Below, one piece after another: positions 27,066 through 36,060 of a stretch of DNA of 64,000 nt (position 1 is the stretch's first letter; the number at the start of each line of letters is the position of its first letter). This stretch comes from JABDBL01 sp963845445 (GTDB lineage: Bacteria > Cyanobacteriota > Vampirovibrionia > Obscuribacterales > Obscuribacteraceae): positions 496,001 through 560,000 of the forward strand of contig CAWJSE010000002.1 of the NCBI GenBank assembly GCA_963845445.1. Reading direction: 5' to 3'. The notes under the pieces were generated by a model, which was given only the letters and a program-made list of their open reading frames with translations, did no database searches and was not told the origin of the DNA. The translations under genes were made by a program, and so were the position numbers.

Positions 27066-27581
27066 CTATTCAGTCTCAACTGCCTTTAGTAAGCTAAACT
27101 CTTTAATCTCTTTAGTAGAGTGTCGAAAAGTAAAAGCCCTCAGACCTCCAATGATCGCCCCAGCCAATAGTCCACCCAAAAATATATGCGAGCTGCTCGA
27201 AAATAATAGACCGATGCGGCCACCTATAATTGATCCCACTATGATTGCGGCAATATACTTTTCTTCGAGCGATCGCACATTACAAAATACATAGATTCCG
27301 CCCAATACAATTCCTAATGCTGTACCAAAGTGGGCAGCACCAAGAAAAGTGAAATTGTACCAGTTGATAAAATTATCGACGCTAAAATAGTATTTATTGC
27401 TATGAGAATCGAATAAGTGTTCAGGTAGATTTGTTAGGTGTGGTATCAGTGGCACACCAGAACCGTAATTTCGCATCCAATCGAGCAAATCCCAAACTAT
27501 GGCCATAATTAGTGCAAAGAGCAATGGTATCAGCACCGATCTGAGCACCACAGGAATCAAATGTTTAGGTAAATATCTCAT
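27066..27581 (-). CDS. integral membrane protein of unknown function
   Basis: A 171-residue protein with four or five membrane helices (near residues 10-30, 75-95, 105-125 and 128-150) and Gly-rich helix-packing patterns (GSIIGGRIGLLF, GGLLAGAIIGGLRAFTF). No family is recognised. Its start overlaps the end of the upstream TPR protein gene by 4 bases (ATGA), so the two are translationally coupled and probably work together in the membrane. Confidence 0.72.
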   Translation of the reverse strand: MRYLPKHLIPVVLRSVLIPLLFALIMAIVWDLLDWMRNYGSGVPLIPHLTNLPEHLFDSHSNKYYFSVDNFINWYNFTFLGAAHFGTALGIVLGGIYVFCNVRSLEEKYIAAIIVGSIIGGRIGLLFSSSSHIFLGGLLAGAIIGGLRAFTFRHSTKEIKEFSLLKAVETE

Positions 27582-28785
27582 TTGATACTTTCTCTCGATT
27601 GCTTGAATAATTGCTGGGTTTCCAAATTATCCGGACTGTTTTGCAAAACAAAGGCTGCCAACTTCCCTGCTTTGTCTAGAAGACCGTATTCTTTATATAG
27701 TTTTATACATTTTAAATACACTGTCATATTATCGGTTCTGCATTTAACGGCTCTATCTAACATTACCTCGGATAGAGCGACTTTGTCTTCTCTGCGATAG
27801 ATTTTTGCAAGATCTAGATAGGCGCCGGTTTGATAGGGAGATAAACGAATACATTGATTGAGCAGTCTTTCGGCTTCTAAGAAGTTTCCATCTTCGATAT
27901 ATAATTCTGCCAGCCCAATTTTTGATTCGACCAGATCAGGCTTGTAAAAAAGAGCCTTGTGCCAGTAACGCTCAGCCTCATGTTTATTATGCAATTTGTA
28001 TTCGCTCCAAGCTAATCTGTCCCAAGCCATGGCAAATCCAGGATCGGCTTTGGTTGCAGACTGCAAATGGCGGGCTGCCATGCCATAATTAGTAAGTTTA
28101 AATTCTTTCATACCCACAGTATATTCGTAGGCAACAGTTGTTTTTCGGAGAATGAAAGCAGTGAGTCCAATCAAAATAATGAGCGATAGAGCAATCCGCA
28201 TAATCGCTGCGCGCTTGTATATTTTGCGAAAACTATTTTGATCCTCGAGTTTGAATAAGGCGAAGCCAGGCGCGTTAGGTATAAAGCCTTTAGCTCGCTG
28301 AGAAACATATGTCGTCAATAATCCAAACTCAACAGGGGAAAATAAAAAGAGGGTACCACTGAGGGTATCAGAGAGTTTTTTCCATTTCGTACATACAATG
28401 TCAGCTTATAGACAGGCTTTTTCAAGAAACACAAACTAGCAAAGAAGTTCTGTTCATCCATGGCGATAGCCTCAATTGCATCCCAGCGCAAAAGCTGGCC
28501 AGATCTCCATAATCTTATTCCTTGTTTTGAAATGGAGATCGGTCCGCTCATTGATTGTACAAGCAAGATGGCTACTAAAAAGCCGGTGAACCATAAAATA
28601 GCCGCCGTAAACCATATACCTAAAAGCCTAATTATCCATACCATTGGAGTGTTCACAGCGGCTGTAAAGGCAATCGCATCAGGAAGCGATAATAGTGTGG
28701 CAATTACAATTGCGCTGCCTGCAGCTAATCTAGTCAGGGCGGCAGGATTAGCGTGTAACTTAAAAATATCTGGTGTTAATTGCAT
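27578..28785 (-). CDS. membrane-anchored TPR protein (one probable frameshift)
   Basis: The C-terminal part (246 residues from TTG 28318) holds a membrane helix, then about four tetratricopeptide repeats ('AARHLQSATKADPGFAMAWDRLAWSEYKLHNKHEAERYWHKALFYKPDLVESKIGLAELYIEDGNFLEAERLL...'). Upstream, a 156-residue frame from 28785 encodes two membrane helices and a PH-like segment (ISISKQGIRLWRSGQLLRWDAIEAIAM). Adding one A in the A6 run near 28378 turns its last residues into 'KLSDTLSGTLFLFSPVEFGLL', which reads straight into the TPR protein. I therefore favour a single gene of about 400 residues. Two genes with a TTGA overlap remain possible. The product probably assembles protein partners at the membrane. 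Confidence 0.65.
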
Positions 28786-28819
28786 TTTGTCCCATTCCCA
28801 ATGTACGTTTGTGCAAAGA

Positions 28820-29950
28820 TCAACTCACAAGTATTGATCGAAGCTTCGCTTCGCGTAATTTCCAAATCACCCGGTCTATTAGTATGTGGTGGAATTGCAT
28901 GGTGGTAAATATTGTGGCGAAGGCTATTGTGTAATCAAAACCAAATTGAGCTAAGACATTCGGCACACCTACGTAAGTAAAAATTGCGGCCATCAATAAA
29001 AATGCCAGATAATGTTGCGCTCTTCCAGTTCTCAACATGGACATACCAGAAAGATTGGTAGATGAAATTGGCGATGGCTGTTCTTTCATGTAATGCGCTA
29101 AGCTAACAATAAGGTACTGACTGCCATGAAAGAAAGCTGGCACATAGAGCCAAAGTATACCAGTCATCTTTGAGCCAAACATAAAAATGGAAACACCGGT
29201 TATTGTGAGAAACAGTGCCGGTAACGGCATCCAGCGTTTATCAGAGAGTCCTTTGCTTATAATTATTGCTATGAATCCAAGCGTAGTAAAAATAACTAGA
29301 GCAATAACAACAAATAAAATCCAAGCAGGTAACGGGCCCCAGAATGGCAATTTTTGACCAAGAAAAATTTCCTCACTTTGGGTAGGATAAGTGAATTGTC
29401 TCAAGATGGCATATAGCATGGTGGCATTCATTAATAAAGCAAGGCATTGTTTCTCGAAATTAGCCAACAAATAGTTTCTTTTGTAGCAATATAAAAGGAT
29501 GATCCCGTATGTTTGCGCTGTGAAGTGTTGTGAAACTATCAATAAATAAATCTTGGCATAAATGGGCACAAGTGAATGAATGAAAAGTCCGCCCAGTGCG
29601 AGCGCAGCAAAACCAAGAGCCGCCCAATGGGTGTACATCGAGAATCTTAAGCGGGTTTGATCATCTCTATAAACACGAACAAGGGTAGCCATGGTATGAG
29701 TCTCACTAAACAAAATTGTACCGAGTCCAGCAATGACAATAAATGTTTGCGCTATTCCTTTGCTGGCAGTGCTGCCAAATACAAAATAGTGCAGTATAAA
29801 TAAAATCCAGGCCATTCCTCCACAACAAAAGAGCATATCTGCCACTGGGTTAAGAATCCATGGGTATTGCGCAGTGGCTCTATTTTTTTCAAGCAAAGGA
29901 ATAATTGACTGCCTAAATTCGCCAGACATTGGGCCAATAAAAAGGGCCAT
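28820..29950 (-). CDS. polytopic membrane protein of unknown function
   Basis: A 376-residue protein with about ten membrane helices and few long loops. Several conserved-looking histidines sit at helix ends (ETHTMATLVRVYRDD, SQHFTAQTYGIILLY, AFFHGSQYLIVSLAHYMKEQ, MQFHHILIDRVIWKLRE). The paired His in 'QHFTAQ', 'FHGSQYLI' and 'FHHILIDRVIWK' recall metal- or haem-dependent membrane enzymes of the desaturase or carotenoid-type class. I cannot name a family. It is the first gene of the unit 29950 to 27066 on this strand. Confidence 0.68.
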   Translation of the reverse strand: MALFIGPMSGEFRQSIIPLLEKNRATAQYPWILNPVADMLFCCGGMAWILFILHYFVFGSTASKGIAQTFIVIAGLGTILFSETHTMATLVRVYRDDQTRLRFSMYTHWAALGFAALALGGLFIHSLVPIYAKIYLLIVSQHFTAQTYGIILLYCYKRNYLLANFEKQCLALLMNATMLYAILRQFTYPTQSEEIFLGQKLPFWGPLPAWILFVVIALVIFTTLGFIAIIISKGLSDKRWMPLPALFLTITGVSIFMFGSKMTGILWLYVPAFFHGSQYLIVSLAHYMKEQPSPISSTNLSGMSMLRTGRAQHYLAFLLMAAIFTYVGVPNVLAQFGFDYTIAFATIFTTMQFHHILIDRVIWKLREAKLRSILVS

Positions 29951-29984
29951 CTGTTATTTCAACGCTTGCTGACACGGCCAGTCC

Positions 29985-30428
29985 TCAAGAAAATATGTCC
30001 GCATCCCGCGCGGCGGTAACAATGGAATTGACGAAATTCGGAACACCTAAGGCGAGCAAAATTATAACCGGTGCCAAGATGGTGAATAGCAGCTGCTTTT
30101 TTGTCCCGGCCTTTATACAGTTTCTGGCGATTACAAGAATAACCACACCGATTAATACGCCGATGATTTGAGTGCCGTTAGCAACTATGTTAAACACTGC
30201 TTCTATGCAAGCAAAACTGTTGACCCGTACTGTGTTAGCCACGTTAACACTTTTAACGAATTCTTGTTGATCGATCTTAGTGGGCGCTACCTTTGGTCTG
30301 AGCACTTGATACTGCTTATTACCCGCAGGAACAGTTAGTAAATTACTGTCACTATACTGCGCTAGGCTTGCATTTGAGAAAAACAATCCCAGAGCCATAC
30401 ACAAAGAAATGAGTGCTAACCTAAGCAT
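29985..30428 (-). CDS. small exported membrane protein resembling VirB2/TrbC-type pilins
   Basis: The start is ATG 30428, 5 bases after AGGAGG. A signal peptide ends near 'NASLAQ', then a 55-residue polar segment and two closely spaced C-terminal helices ('IVANGTQIIGVLIGVVILVIARN' and 'LLFTILAPVIILLALGVPNFV'). That double-helix layout after a long signal is the shape of VirB2-like conjugative pilins and of small TadE-locus proteins, but sequence similarity is not evident to me. It lies near three TadE/TadG-like genes (31653-33847), so a role in a surface appendage is a reasonable guess. Confidence 0.65.
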   Translation of the reverse strand: MLRLALISLCMALGLFFSNASLAQYSDSNLLTVPAGNKQYQVLRPKVAPTKIDQQEFVKSVNVANTVRVNSFACIEAVFNIVANGTQIIGVLIGVVILVIARNCIKAGTKKQLLFTILAPVIILLALGVPNFVNSIVTAARDADIFS

Positions 30429-30786
30429 AAATCCTCCTGGCACGAAGCAGCTTTCATCAAATCAAAGATGCACTGTTTGGGGGCATCAATAATCAAAAGT
30501 ATGTATTGTTTAGTAAGTTGTAAGGGGTAGTCAAGTATCATTTTCAATATTGCAATTATCGGCAGAAATTGTCAAGTTAAATGGCCACTAGCCGGGTGCT
30601 AGTCAAACTGTTTCAAACGGAATAGTCCCCATACTGAGTTGTTTTTACACAGCGTTAATTACGCTATTCAATCACTGACCATTAATCTTTCCGCTAATGC
30701 TGCTCAGAAGCTGGATGTAACCATGATTAAAAGTGAGCATTTTGGGAACATGATGATAGCAATCCTGCAACAAAAAGTTTGTTTGA
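30429..30786. other. divergent intergenic region, no gene seen
   Basis: No coding frame or known RNA is visible. At about 30588-30605 there is a short hairpin, ACTAGC-CGGGT-GCTAGT (6-bp stem), not followed by a T-run. The region must hold promoters for the two divergent genes. Confidence 0.5.
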
Positions 30787-31455
30787 ATGAATAATTTATG
30801 GCTGGCAAATTTAAATCATAAAGCGATGTTTCTGGTAAAAAGCATCGCTATCTGTACAGCAATTATTGTGCTAAGTAATGTTCCTTTGCCATTAAGGGCA
30901 GCTGAGCAAAATTTTGACATAAACAGCGATTGGGAAATGGATCGCCGTTATGATTGGGTGATTAATATAAAAGTTATTGATAGCAATTATTTAGGCTATC
31001 CTGGATCCAAATTAAAATCTTTAACCAAATTGGCCGTAAGTTATAGGCTTAATCCACGCTTTGGCGAAGAGGCAGGAAAGTTCGTTAAGTATGAAGACCT
31101 CTGGTATCACGATGGACACGCAATTGGCTGTCGTCGCCTAAATGAATTAGACATACCAGCCACCTATGAGGGAGCCATCAGAATAATACCATCAACTGCG
31201 GCTTCTAGCAATAGTGGTGCCATATCTGGTGGCATTGTCAGATTGCTGTTGGATATAGGATTAAAAAATTGTGTGCTCAACGCTGTATTTATCCCTAGAG
31301 ATGCATATGGCACAATAATCAACGATTTGACTCGCTTTAATTTTTCTAGCACTGTTCAGGTAGGCACAACTCCAATAAAGATTCCTCTTTATTCCAATCC
31401 CTTATATACAAATCCGGTGACTTTTACAGACACTCTGTATTTTTGCCAACAATAG
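30787..31455 (+). CDS. exported protein of unknown function
   Basis: A 222-residue protein with a signal peptide (hydrophobic core about residues 15-35, then PLRAAEQ). The mature domain contains two cysteines in the middle part (CRRLNELDIPA and NCVLNAVFIPRDAYG) and a third near the end. The strand-rich pattern and 'FNFSSTVQVGTTPIKIPLYSNPLYTNP' suggest a beta-sandwich. No family is recognised. It faces away from the pilin-like gene upstream and precedes Tad-like genes, so it may belong to the same surface apparatus. Confidence 0.65.
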   Translation: MNNLWLANLNHKAMFLVKSIAICTAIIVLSNVPLPLRAAEQNFDINSDWEMDRRYDWVINIKVIDSNYLGYPGSKLKSLTKLAVSYRLNPRFGEEAGKFVKYEDLWYHDGHAIGCRRLNELDIPATYEGAIRIIPSTAASSNSGAISGGIVRLLLDIGLKNCVLNAVFIPRDAYGTIINDLTRFNFSSTVQVGTTPIKIPLYSNPLYTNPVTFTDTLYFCQQ

Positions 31456-31652
31456 CTTATTCATTTTTTAGATTAAATATGCTCGTTTAGTCTTGCTTGT
31501 ATGAGGGCGCAGTAGAATATCATGGCCTCCTGCTCGGATGAATTAGTTTCATGAGTACTGACTGTACAAACGTGCTTATAGCCATCTTGAGCGGTAAGCC
31601 CTAATTAATCCAATGTAATAAGTAATTTCAATATCTATAGGAAGTATGCTTG

Positions 31653-32225
31653 CTACTCGTCCATATAGAATTTTTTGGTAATTGGATCGCGACCATAATT
31701 TTCCCAAAGAGTTCTTGCTTTAACAGTGCAACTAAAAGGTTTGGTCAATCCCGCTATATCGAGATTTGAACCATGAATTATTACAAGAGGACTGAATTGG
31801 ATAAGAGAATCCATCTCAAGCTCATATTTGCAAGGAAATTTTTTACCATTAGGCAACCACTCAGGTGGTATTGGATTTCCCTCGGCAATAGTAAAAATCT
31901 CATAAGGGGGATTGGTCATCGAGATAATCAACATCAGTTCAGTCGATTGTAGCTCTACACCGCCCAGCCTGGCTAGTTGTGTACCTAACATCGCATCCGT
32001 ATTTAATAGATTAACCGCTTGGCTAAAAGTTTTGCATTGAGCTAAACGTCTTGTTTGCGTGTTGATAATTTCTTCAGTAAGTATCCAGTGTAAGGGCAAA
32101 ATACCAAGGTCAAGCAATGGAATCATAATCCCTATAATTAATAACACGAACGCAGCAGAAAATTCGGCTATCTGAGAGCCATGTGGTTTACGCAGCAAAG
32201 ATATTGGCTTAGATAGCATAGTCAA
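31653..32225 (-). CDS. TadE-like pseudopilin protein
   Basis: The N-terminus 'KPHGSQIAEFSAAFVLLIIGIMIPLLDLGIL' is the typical TadE/TadG start: a short basic leader, a Gly-x-x-x-x-E-F/A segment and one membrane helix. TadE-like proteins are minor pseudopilins of Flp/Tad systems. The C-terminal soluble domain (about 150 residues) has two cysteines (FPCKYE and FSCTVK) that may pair outside the cell. It is oriented against its neighbours; the divergent gene at 32390 encodes a related N-terminal helix protein. No other tad genes (cpaF/tadA, tadB/C, rcpA) are visible in the window. Confidence 0.7.
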   Translation of the reverse strand: MTMLSKPISLLRKPHGSQIAEFSAAFVLLIIGIMIPLLDLGILPLHWILTEEIINTQTRRLAQCKTFSQAVNLLNTDAMLGTQLARLGGVELQSTELMLIISMTNPPYEIFTIAEGNPIPPEWLPNGKKFPCKYELEMDSLIQFSPLVIIHGSNLDIAGLTKPFSCTVKARTLWENYGRDPITKKFYMDE

Positions 32226-32389
32226 TACACTAATAGTTCGACCAATCTAAATGTGCCCAATTAAATAACAAATATCCTGCTAAGTCCTGCTTGAGCCACG
32301 ATTAAATATACTGTCACTGGGTAAATTGAAAGTACTTCTTTTATTGTGCTGAAGTATGAAAATAGTTCCATAAGTTGTGCTACAACCGA

Positions 32390-33298
32390 ATGGCTGATAA
32401 CAAAGTGGTGACTGACCGTATAAATAAAGGTAATATGCTGCTCTTAGCTAGTCTAGGAGTAGGATTGGTTATTCTTGTCATTGCTGTTGGTCTGGGTTTT
32501 TTTATAATACTTTCAGAACAAAAACTAGCGCAAACACAATGTGATGACCTCGCTATAGATTTAGCTAAATCTATAAATGCTCAAAATCGTATTGGTCAAA
32601 TGAATGAGACTGTAGAACATACACGAGAATTGGTGTATTTGTCCCGCCAAAATCTTAATACGGCTAATGATTCTATGCCAACCTATACAAGTTTGGCCGA
32701 GTTACTGTTAAATGAATCCATTGAGGCTGCCATCATAGTCGAGAAAGAAAGATGTAATCAAATTGATCTTGCTGTAAGCAATTGCCGGGAAACTATAAAA
32801 CAATTGCGCCTGGCTAGAACTAATACCGGCAGTCGATTACTGCCTTGGTTTATTGAAGATCAATTGTATATTAACACTGTACAATTTGTAGCGAGCAATA
32901 GCTTGTCCAATATTACAAGCCCTGCAGTAATAAAAGATTTGTACAAGTTTGATTTGGAAAAACACTATATTGAAAAAAACAGTAAACTTTATTGCGGTAA
33001 TATTAATGCTAAGCTTCCCTCTCCAGACTCCAAATTAAATTTTTATTTCTCCACTTTGCCTGCCTGCATCGAAAATACAATAAGTCCCGTTCGCTTAGCC
33101 AATCAAGATGATTTTATATCAACCGCAGTAATCTTTGATGATAAGGACGAGCGGAAATTTACTAAGCCTGAACAATTACCCGAAGGTGTACGAATTTCAG
33201 GCAATATGATTATTCGCACCAATAACAAAGGAGACAACTTAAACATCGCGGCTAGTTCTACAGCTACAGCCCCGGGATCTACTACTAAACTCCCGTAA
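32390..33298 (+). CDS. TadE/TadG-like membrane-anchored protein
   Basis: I start at ATG 32390; the frame extends to a TTG at 32375. A single N-terminal helix ('GNMLLLASLGVGLVILVIAVGLGFFIIL') is followed by a 'Q-QCDDLAIDLAKSINAQNRIGQMN' segment that matches the 'N-ADAAALA-A' region after the helix in TadG-like proteins. The soluble part, rich in short helices and with several cysteines (C-NQIDLAVSNC, YCGN, PAC), is unique to me. It is followed 75 bases later by another TadE-like gene. Confidence 0.65.
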   Translation: MADNKVVTDRINKGNMLLLASLGVGLVILVIAVGLGFFIILSEQKLAQTQCDDLAIDLAKSINAQNRIGQMNETVEHTRELVYLSRQNLNTANDSMPTYTSLAELLLNESIEAAIIVEKERCNQIDLAVSNCRETIKQLRLARTNTGSRLLPWFIEDQLYINTVQFVASNSLSNITSPAVIKDLYKFDLEKHYIEKNSKLYCGNINAKLPSPDSKLNFYFSTLPACIENTISPVRLANQDDFISTAVIFDDKDERKFTKPEQLPEGVRISGNMIIRTNNKGDNLNIAASSTATAPGSTTKLP

Positions 33299-33373
33299 GA
33301 ACCTAGTATTTCGCCACACTGTGCTTATTTATATGTCTATTTTATTTTGCCTCATTATCCTGGAGTTATTAAG

Positions 33374-33847
33374 GTGATACCAAAACAGCGATCCAAGAAT
33401 GGCACCTCGATTATTGAATTATGTTGTGTGATTTTGTTTGCCATACCAGTTTTACTCATAGCTTTTGATTTTATGATGCTTGCTATTGGTTCACAATTTA
33501 ATAATAAAATTTGCCGAGAAGCAGCTCGTTTAGCGGCTAGTGGTGATCCTCGCTTGGCTGAATCAAAAGCAATTTCTGTTATTTCAGAAGCGAATGGAAA
33601 AAAAAGTGGTATCATTGCTGATCTGCGTTTGGTTGCGGTAAAAAACACAGCTAATGCTGCTGATATGAAGGTAGCTCAGCTAAATGGCGGTACGTTTGTG
33701 GGCACAGTTACAGTCAACACTGCTGTATCTGTAAAATCGCTCGTAGTGCATTGGTTTTCTCCCGGCCAACATTATTTAACTCTTCAATGTAAGCAAAGCT
33801 TTCCGTATACTTATGTTTTTCCTGACACAATACAAAATAAAGAATAG
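33374..33847 (+). CDS. TadE-like pseudopilin protein
   Basis: I start at GTG 33374, 10 bases after GGAG. The product begins 'VIPKQRSKNGTSIIELCCVILFAIPVLLIAFDFMMLAIGSQFNNKICREAARLAASG', which fits TadE closely: a basic leader, G-[ST]-x-I-E-L, one helix, then 'N-C-EAAR-A' (in classical TadE, 'A-ADAAARAAA'). A small soluble C-terminal domain follows. Together with the genes at 31653 and 32390 it forms a Tad-like minor-pilin cluster. Confidence 0.75.
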   Translation: MIPKQRSKNGTSIIELCCVILFAIPVLLIAFDFMMLAIGSQFNNKICREAARLAASGDPRLAESKAISVISEANGKKSGIIADLRLVAVKNTANAADMKVAQLNGGTFVGTVTVNTAVSVKSLVVHWFSPGQHYLTLQCKQSFPYTYVFPDTIQNKE

Positions 33848-34270
33848 CCATCTCTTGTGGCAATGTTTGATTTATTAAGATATAGTCTCAGTCTGATGAC
33901 AGAGGTAATTATCTGTTGATTATACAATTTCCTTCGGGTAGCACCTGGTGCTGTTTATTACCTATAGGAAGTTTTAGCATGTGCAGATTTTGTGATACCA
34001 AATATAATGCTAAGATACCAAAGCAAAAAAGTGAATTAGATTTGTTATGGATTTGCTGCTAAAACAACTTATGATAACCAGTTTATCAATATTGTGTAAA
34101 CAGATCATCGCGTGTTGTCAGTTAAGTGCATTTTATTCTGAAGTAGCAAGATTCTGAGTATCAGCAGTTATCCTGCGCTCGAATTGGGTTATCATATAGC
34201 AGTAAAATCACAAACGTCGAAATGAGCCGGGGCAAGCTACGGCAATTGTTTTAATGGGTAGCAAGTTATT
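33848..34270. other. 423-base intergenic region upstream of the NarK-like gene, with a 13-base palindrome
   Basis: No gene is visible. At about 33937-33949, AGCACC-T-GGTGCT is a perfect inverted repeat with a one-base centre. That suits a protein-binding site better than a terminator. No clear -35/-10 pair was recognised before 34271. Confidence 0.45.
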
Positions 34271-35521
34271 GTGACAAATTTGAGCAACTTTCTAAAGTCC
34301 GGTCATCTACCTACGCTCTTCTCCGCATTTCTCTATTTCGATTTCTGTTTTGCTGTTTGGGTTTTGAACGGAGTAATGGGTCCGTTTATTACCGAATCTT
34401 TTAAACTTACTCCGGCACAAACTGGCTTCATGATTTCGGTGCCCATCTTAGCTGGCGCTCTCTTGCGTTTCCCACTAGGTGTGTTTTCTCAATACATTGG
34501 ACGAAAGAACGCAGCCATAGTTGAAATGGTAACTATTCTTATAGCGTGTCTTTATGGTTTCTTCTTTATTAATACATTTTCGGATGTATTGGCTATGGGT
34601 GTTTTATTAGGAATCGCCGGTGCTAGTTTTGGTGTTGCCCTATCACTTGGTTCCGGCTGGTTTTCCGAAGAGCATAAAGGTTTGGCTATGGGCATTGCTG
34701 GTGCGGGTAATAGCGGCACAGCGCTTGCAGCATTGCTAGCACCCCCTTTAGCAACTATATATGGCTGGCGATCGGTATATGGTTTTGCAGCCGTAATGAT
34801 GTTGTTGCCGCTTATTGTAATGATTGTTTTTGCCAAAGAGCCACCCGACCGTGGACGCCAGACTATTAATGAACACCTAAAATGTCTTTGGCAGGTTGAT
34901 GGCTGGGTTTTCAATCTCATTTATATAGTGACGTTTGGTGGCTTTATCGGCCTGAGCAGCTTCCTGCCAACATTTTTTTATGGTCAATTTCATGTCACCA
35001 AGATTGAAGCAGGGCAACTGACAGTTCTCGCCACTTTAATTGGCAGCGGTACCCGCGTGCTTGGGGGATATTTAGCTGATCGCTTGGGCGGTATCAGTAC
35101 TCTAACAGCAGTTCTTGTGGCGGCGATTGCCACTTTAATGGCATTCTCTTTTGGACCCTCCTTAATTGTAACCACCATTCTTTTTATGTTTTGTTTTGCC
35201 GCTCTTGGTGCTGGTAATGGGGCACTATTTCAATTAGTTCCGCTCAGATGGCCTTTGGCCACTGCTGTAGCTGGCAGTATGATTGGCGAGATTGGAGCGC
35301 TAGGCGGCTCACTCATACCCAATGTGATGGGGCAATCAAAACAACTCACTGGCTCGTTTACCATCGGCTTTGTGCTTTGTGCATTAATGGCTGCTTTCGT
35401 ATTGATAGTATTAATGGTTGTGCAGCGAAAATGGACACAGACTTGGATTGGTAAGGGTGGCAAGGCGCTGACTAATACAACTAAACAAAAATCTTTGGTA
35501 TCAAGTGGCCGCATTGACTAA
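34271..35521 (+). CDS. NarK-type nitrate/nitrite major facilitator transporter
   Basis: A 416-residue transporter with 12 predicted helices. The family features of the nitrate/nitrite porter group are present: 'FAVWVLNGVMGPFITESFKLTPAQTGFMISVPILAGALLRFPLG' at the start with the conserved Arg, 'LGIAGASFGVALSLGSGWFSEEHKGLAMGIAGAGNSGTALAALLAPPLA' and a second 'GEIGALGGSLIPNVMGQSKQLTGSFTIGF' signature near the C-terminus. It starts at GTG. It moves nitrate or nitrite across the inner membrane. No nitrate reductase gene lies next to it, so the purpose (respiration or assimilation) cannot be told. Confidence 0.9.
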   Translation: MTNLSNFLKSGHLPTLFSAFLYFDFCFAVWVLNGVMGPFITESFKLTPAQTGFMISVPILAGALLRFPLGVFSQYIGRKNAAIVEMVTILIACLYGFFFINTFSDVLAMGVLLGIAGASFGVALSLGSGWFSEEHKGLAMGIAGAGNSGTALAALLAPPLATIYGWRSVYGFAAVMMLLPLIVMIVFAKEPPDRGRQTINEHLKCLWQVDGWVFNLIYIVTFGGFIGLSSFLPTFFYGQFHVTKIEAGQLTVLATLIGSGTRVLGGYLADRLGGISTLTAVLVAAIATLMAFSFGPSLIVTTILFMFCFAALGAGNGALFQLVPLRWPLATAVAGSMIGEIGALGGSLIPNVMGQSKQLTGSFTIGFVLCALMAAFVLIVLMVVQRKWTQTWIGKGGKALTNTTKQKSLVSSGRID

Positions 35522-35556
35522 AAAAGTAATCTTGCAGACGCTCTAGAAAATACTAC

Positions 35557-36039
35557 TTAAGCAATGCTGCTTACTTGTCCTTTGGTAAGAACAGCTAATT
35601 GTTCTGGTGTCAGGCAGAAAACGGCAAAGGGGCTGCCGGCAGCTGCCCAGATCTCTTTGAGTGCTAATAAATCCTGGTCTATAACAATAAATTCGATTTT
35701 TTCTTTGTGACCTATCGGTGGAATACCGCCTATAGCAAAACCAGTCTTTTCAAAAACAAAGTCAGCATCAGCCTTTTTAATAGGATGACCGATAAGAGCG
35801 CTGACTTTCTTTTCATCTACTCTATTAGTACCGCTGGCGATAACCAAAACAGCTTCACCTGTATCAGCAGTCTTGAAAATAAGAGATTTAGCAATTTGCT
35901 TCACTTCGCAACCGATGGACGCAGCTGCTTCAACGGCGGTTCTAGTTGATTCCGCCATTTTTACCACTTTAAGTTCAACGCCAGCGTCGCTAAGCGCTTC
36001 TTGTACTTTTCGGGCACTACCACTCAGCGATTGCAGCAT
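35557..36039 (-). CDS. YbaK/ProX-like aminoacyl-tRNA deacylase domain protein
   Basis: The protein has the YbaK fold signature: an N-terminal helix with 'VQEALSDAGVELKVVKMAESTRTAVEAAASIGCEVKQIAKSLIFK', 'AVLVIASGTNRVDEKKVSALIG', 'KADADFVFEKTGFAIGGIPPIGH' and a conserved C-terminal Gly/Ala/Pro stretch. The Lys in 'IAKSLIFK' is the catalytic or binding residue in the family. Members clear mischarged Cys- or Ala-tRNA(Pro). The gene replaces tuf at the end of the str operon, 22 bases after the fusA stop, and a prolyl-tRNA synthetase lies at 61392-63110. Confidence 0.9.
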   Translation of the reverse strand: MLQSLSGSARKVQEALSDAGVELKVVKMAESTRTAVEAAASIGCEVKQIAKSLIFKTADTGEAVLVIASGTNRVDEKKVSALIGHPIKKADADFVFEKTGFAIGGIPPIGHKEKIEFIVIDQDLLALKEIWAAAGSPFAVFCLTPEQLAVLTKGQVSSIA

Positions 36040-36060
36040 CTTATTTATTTACTCCACTGA

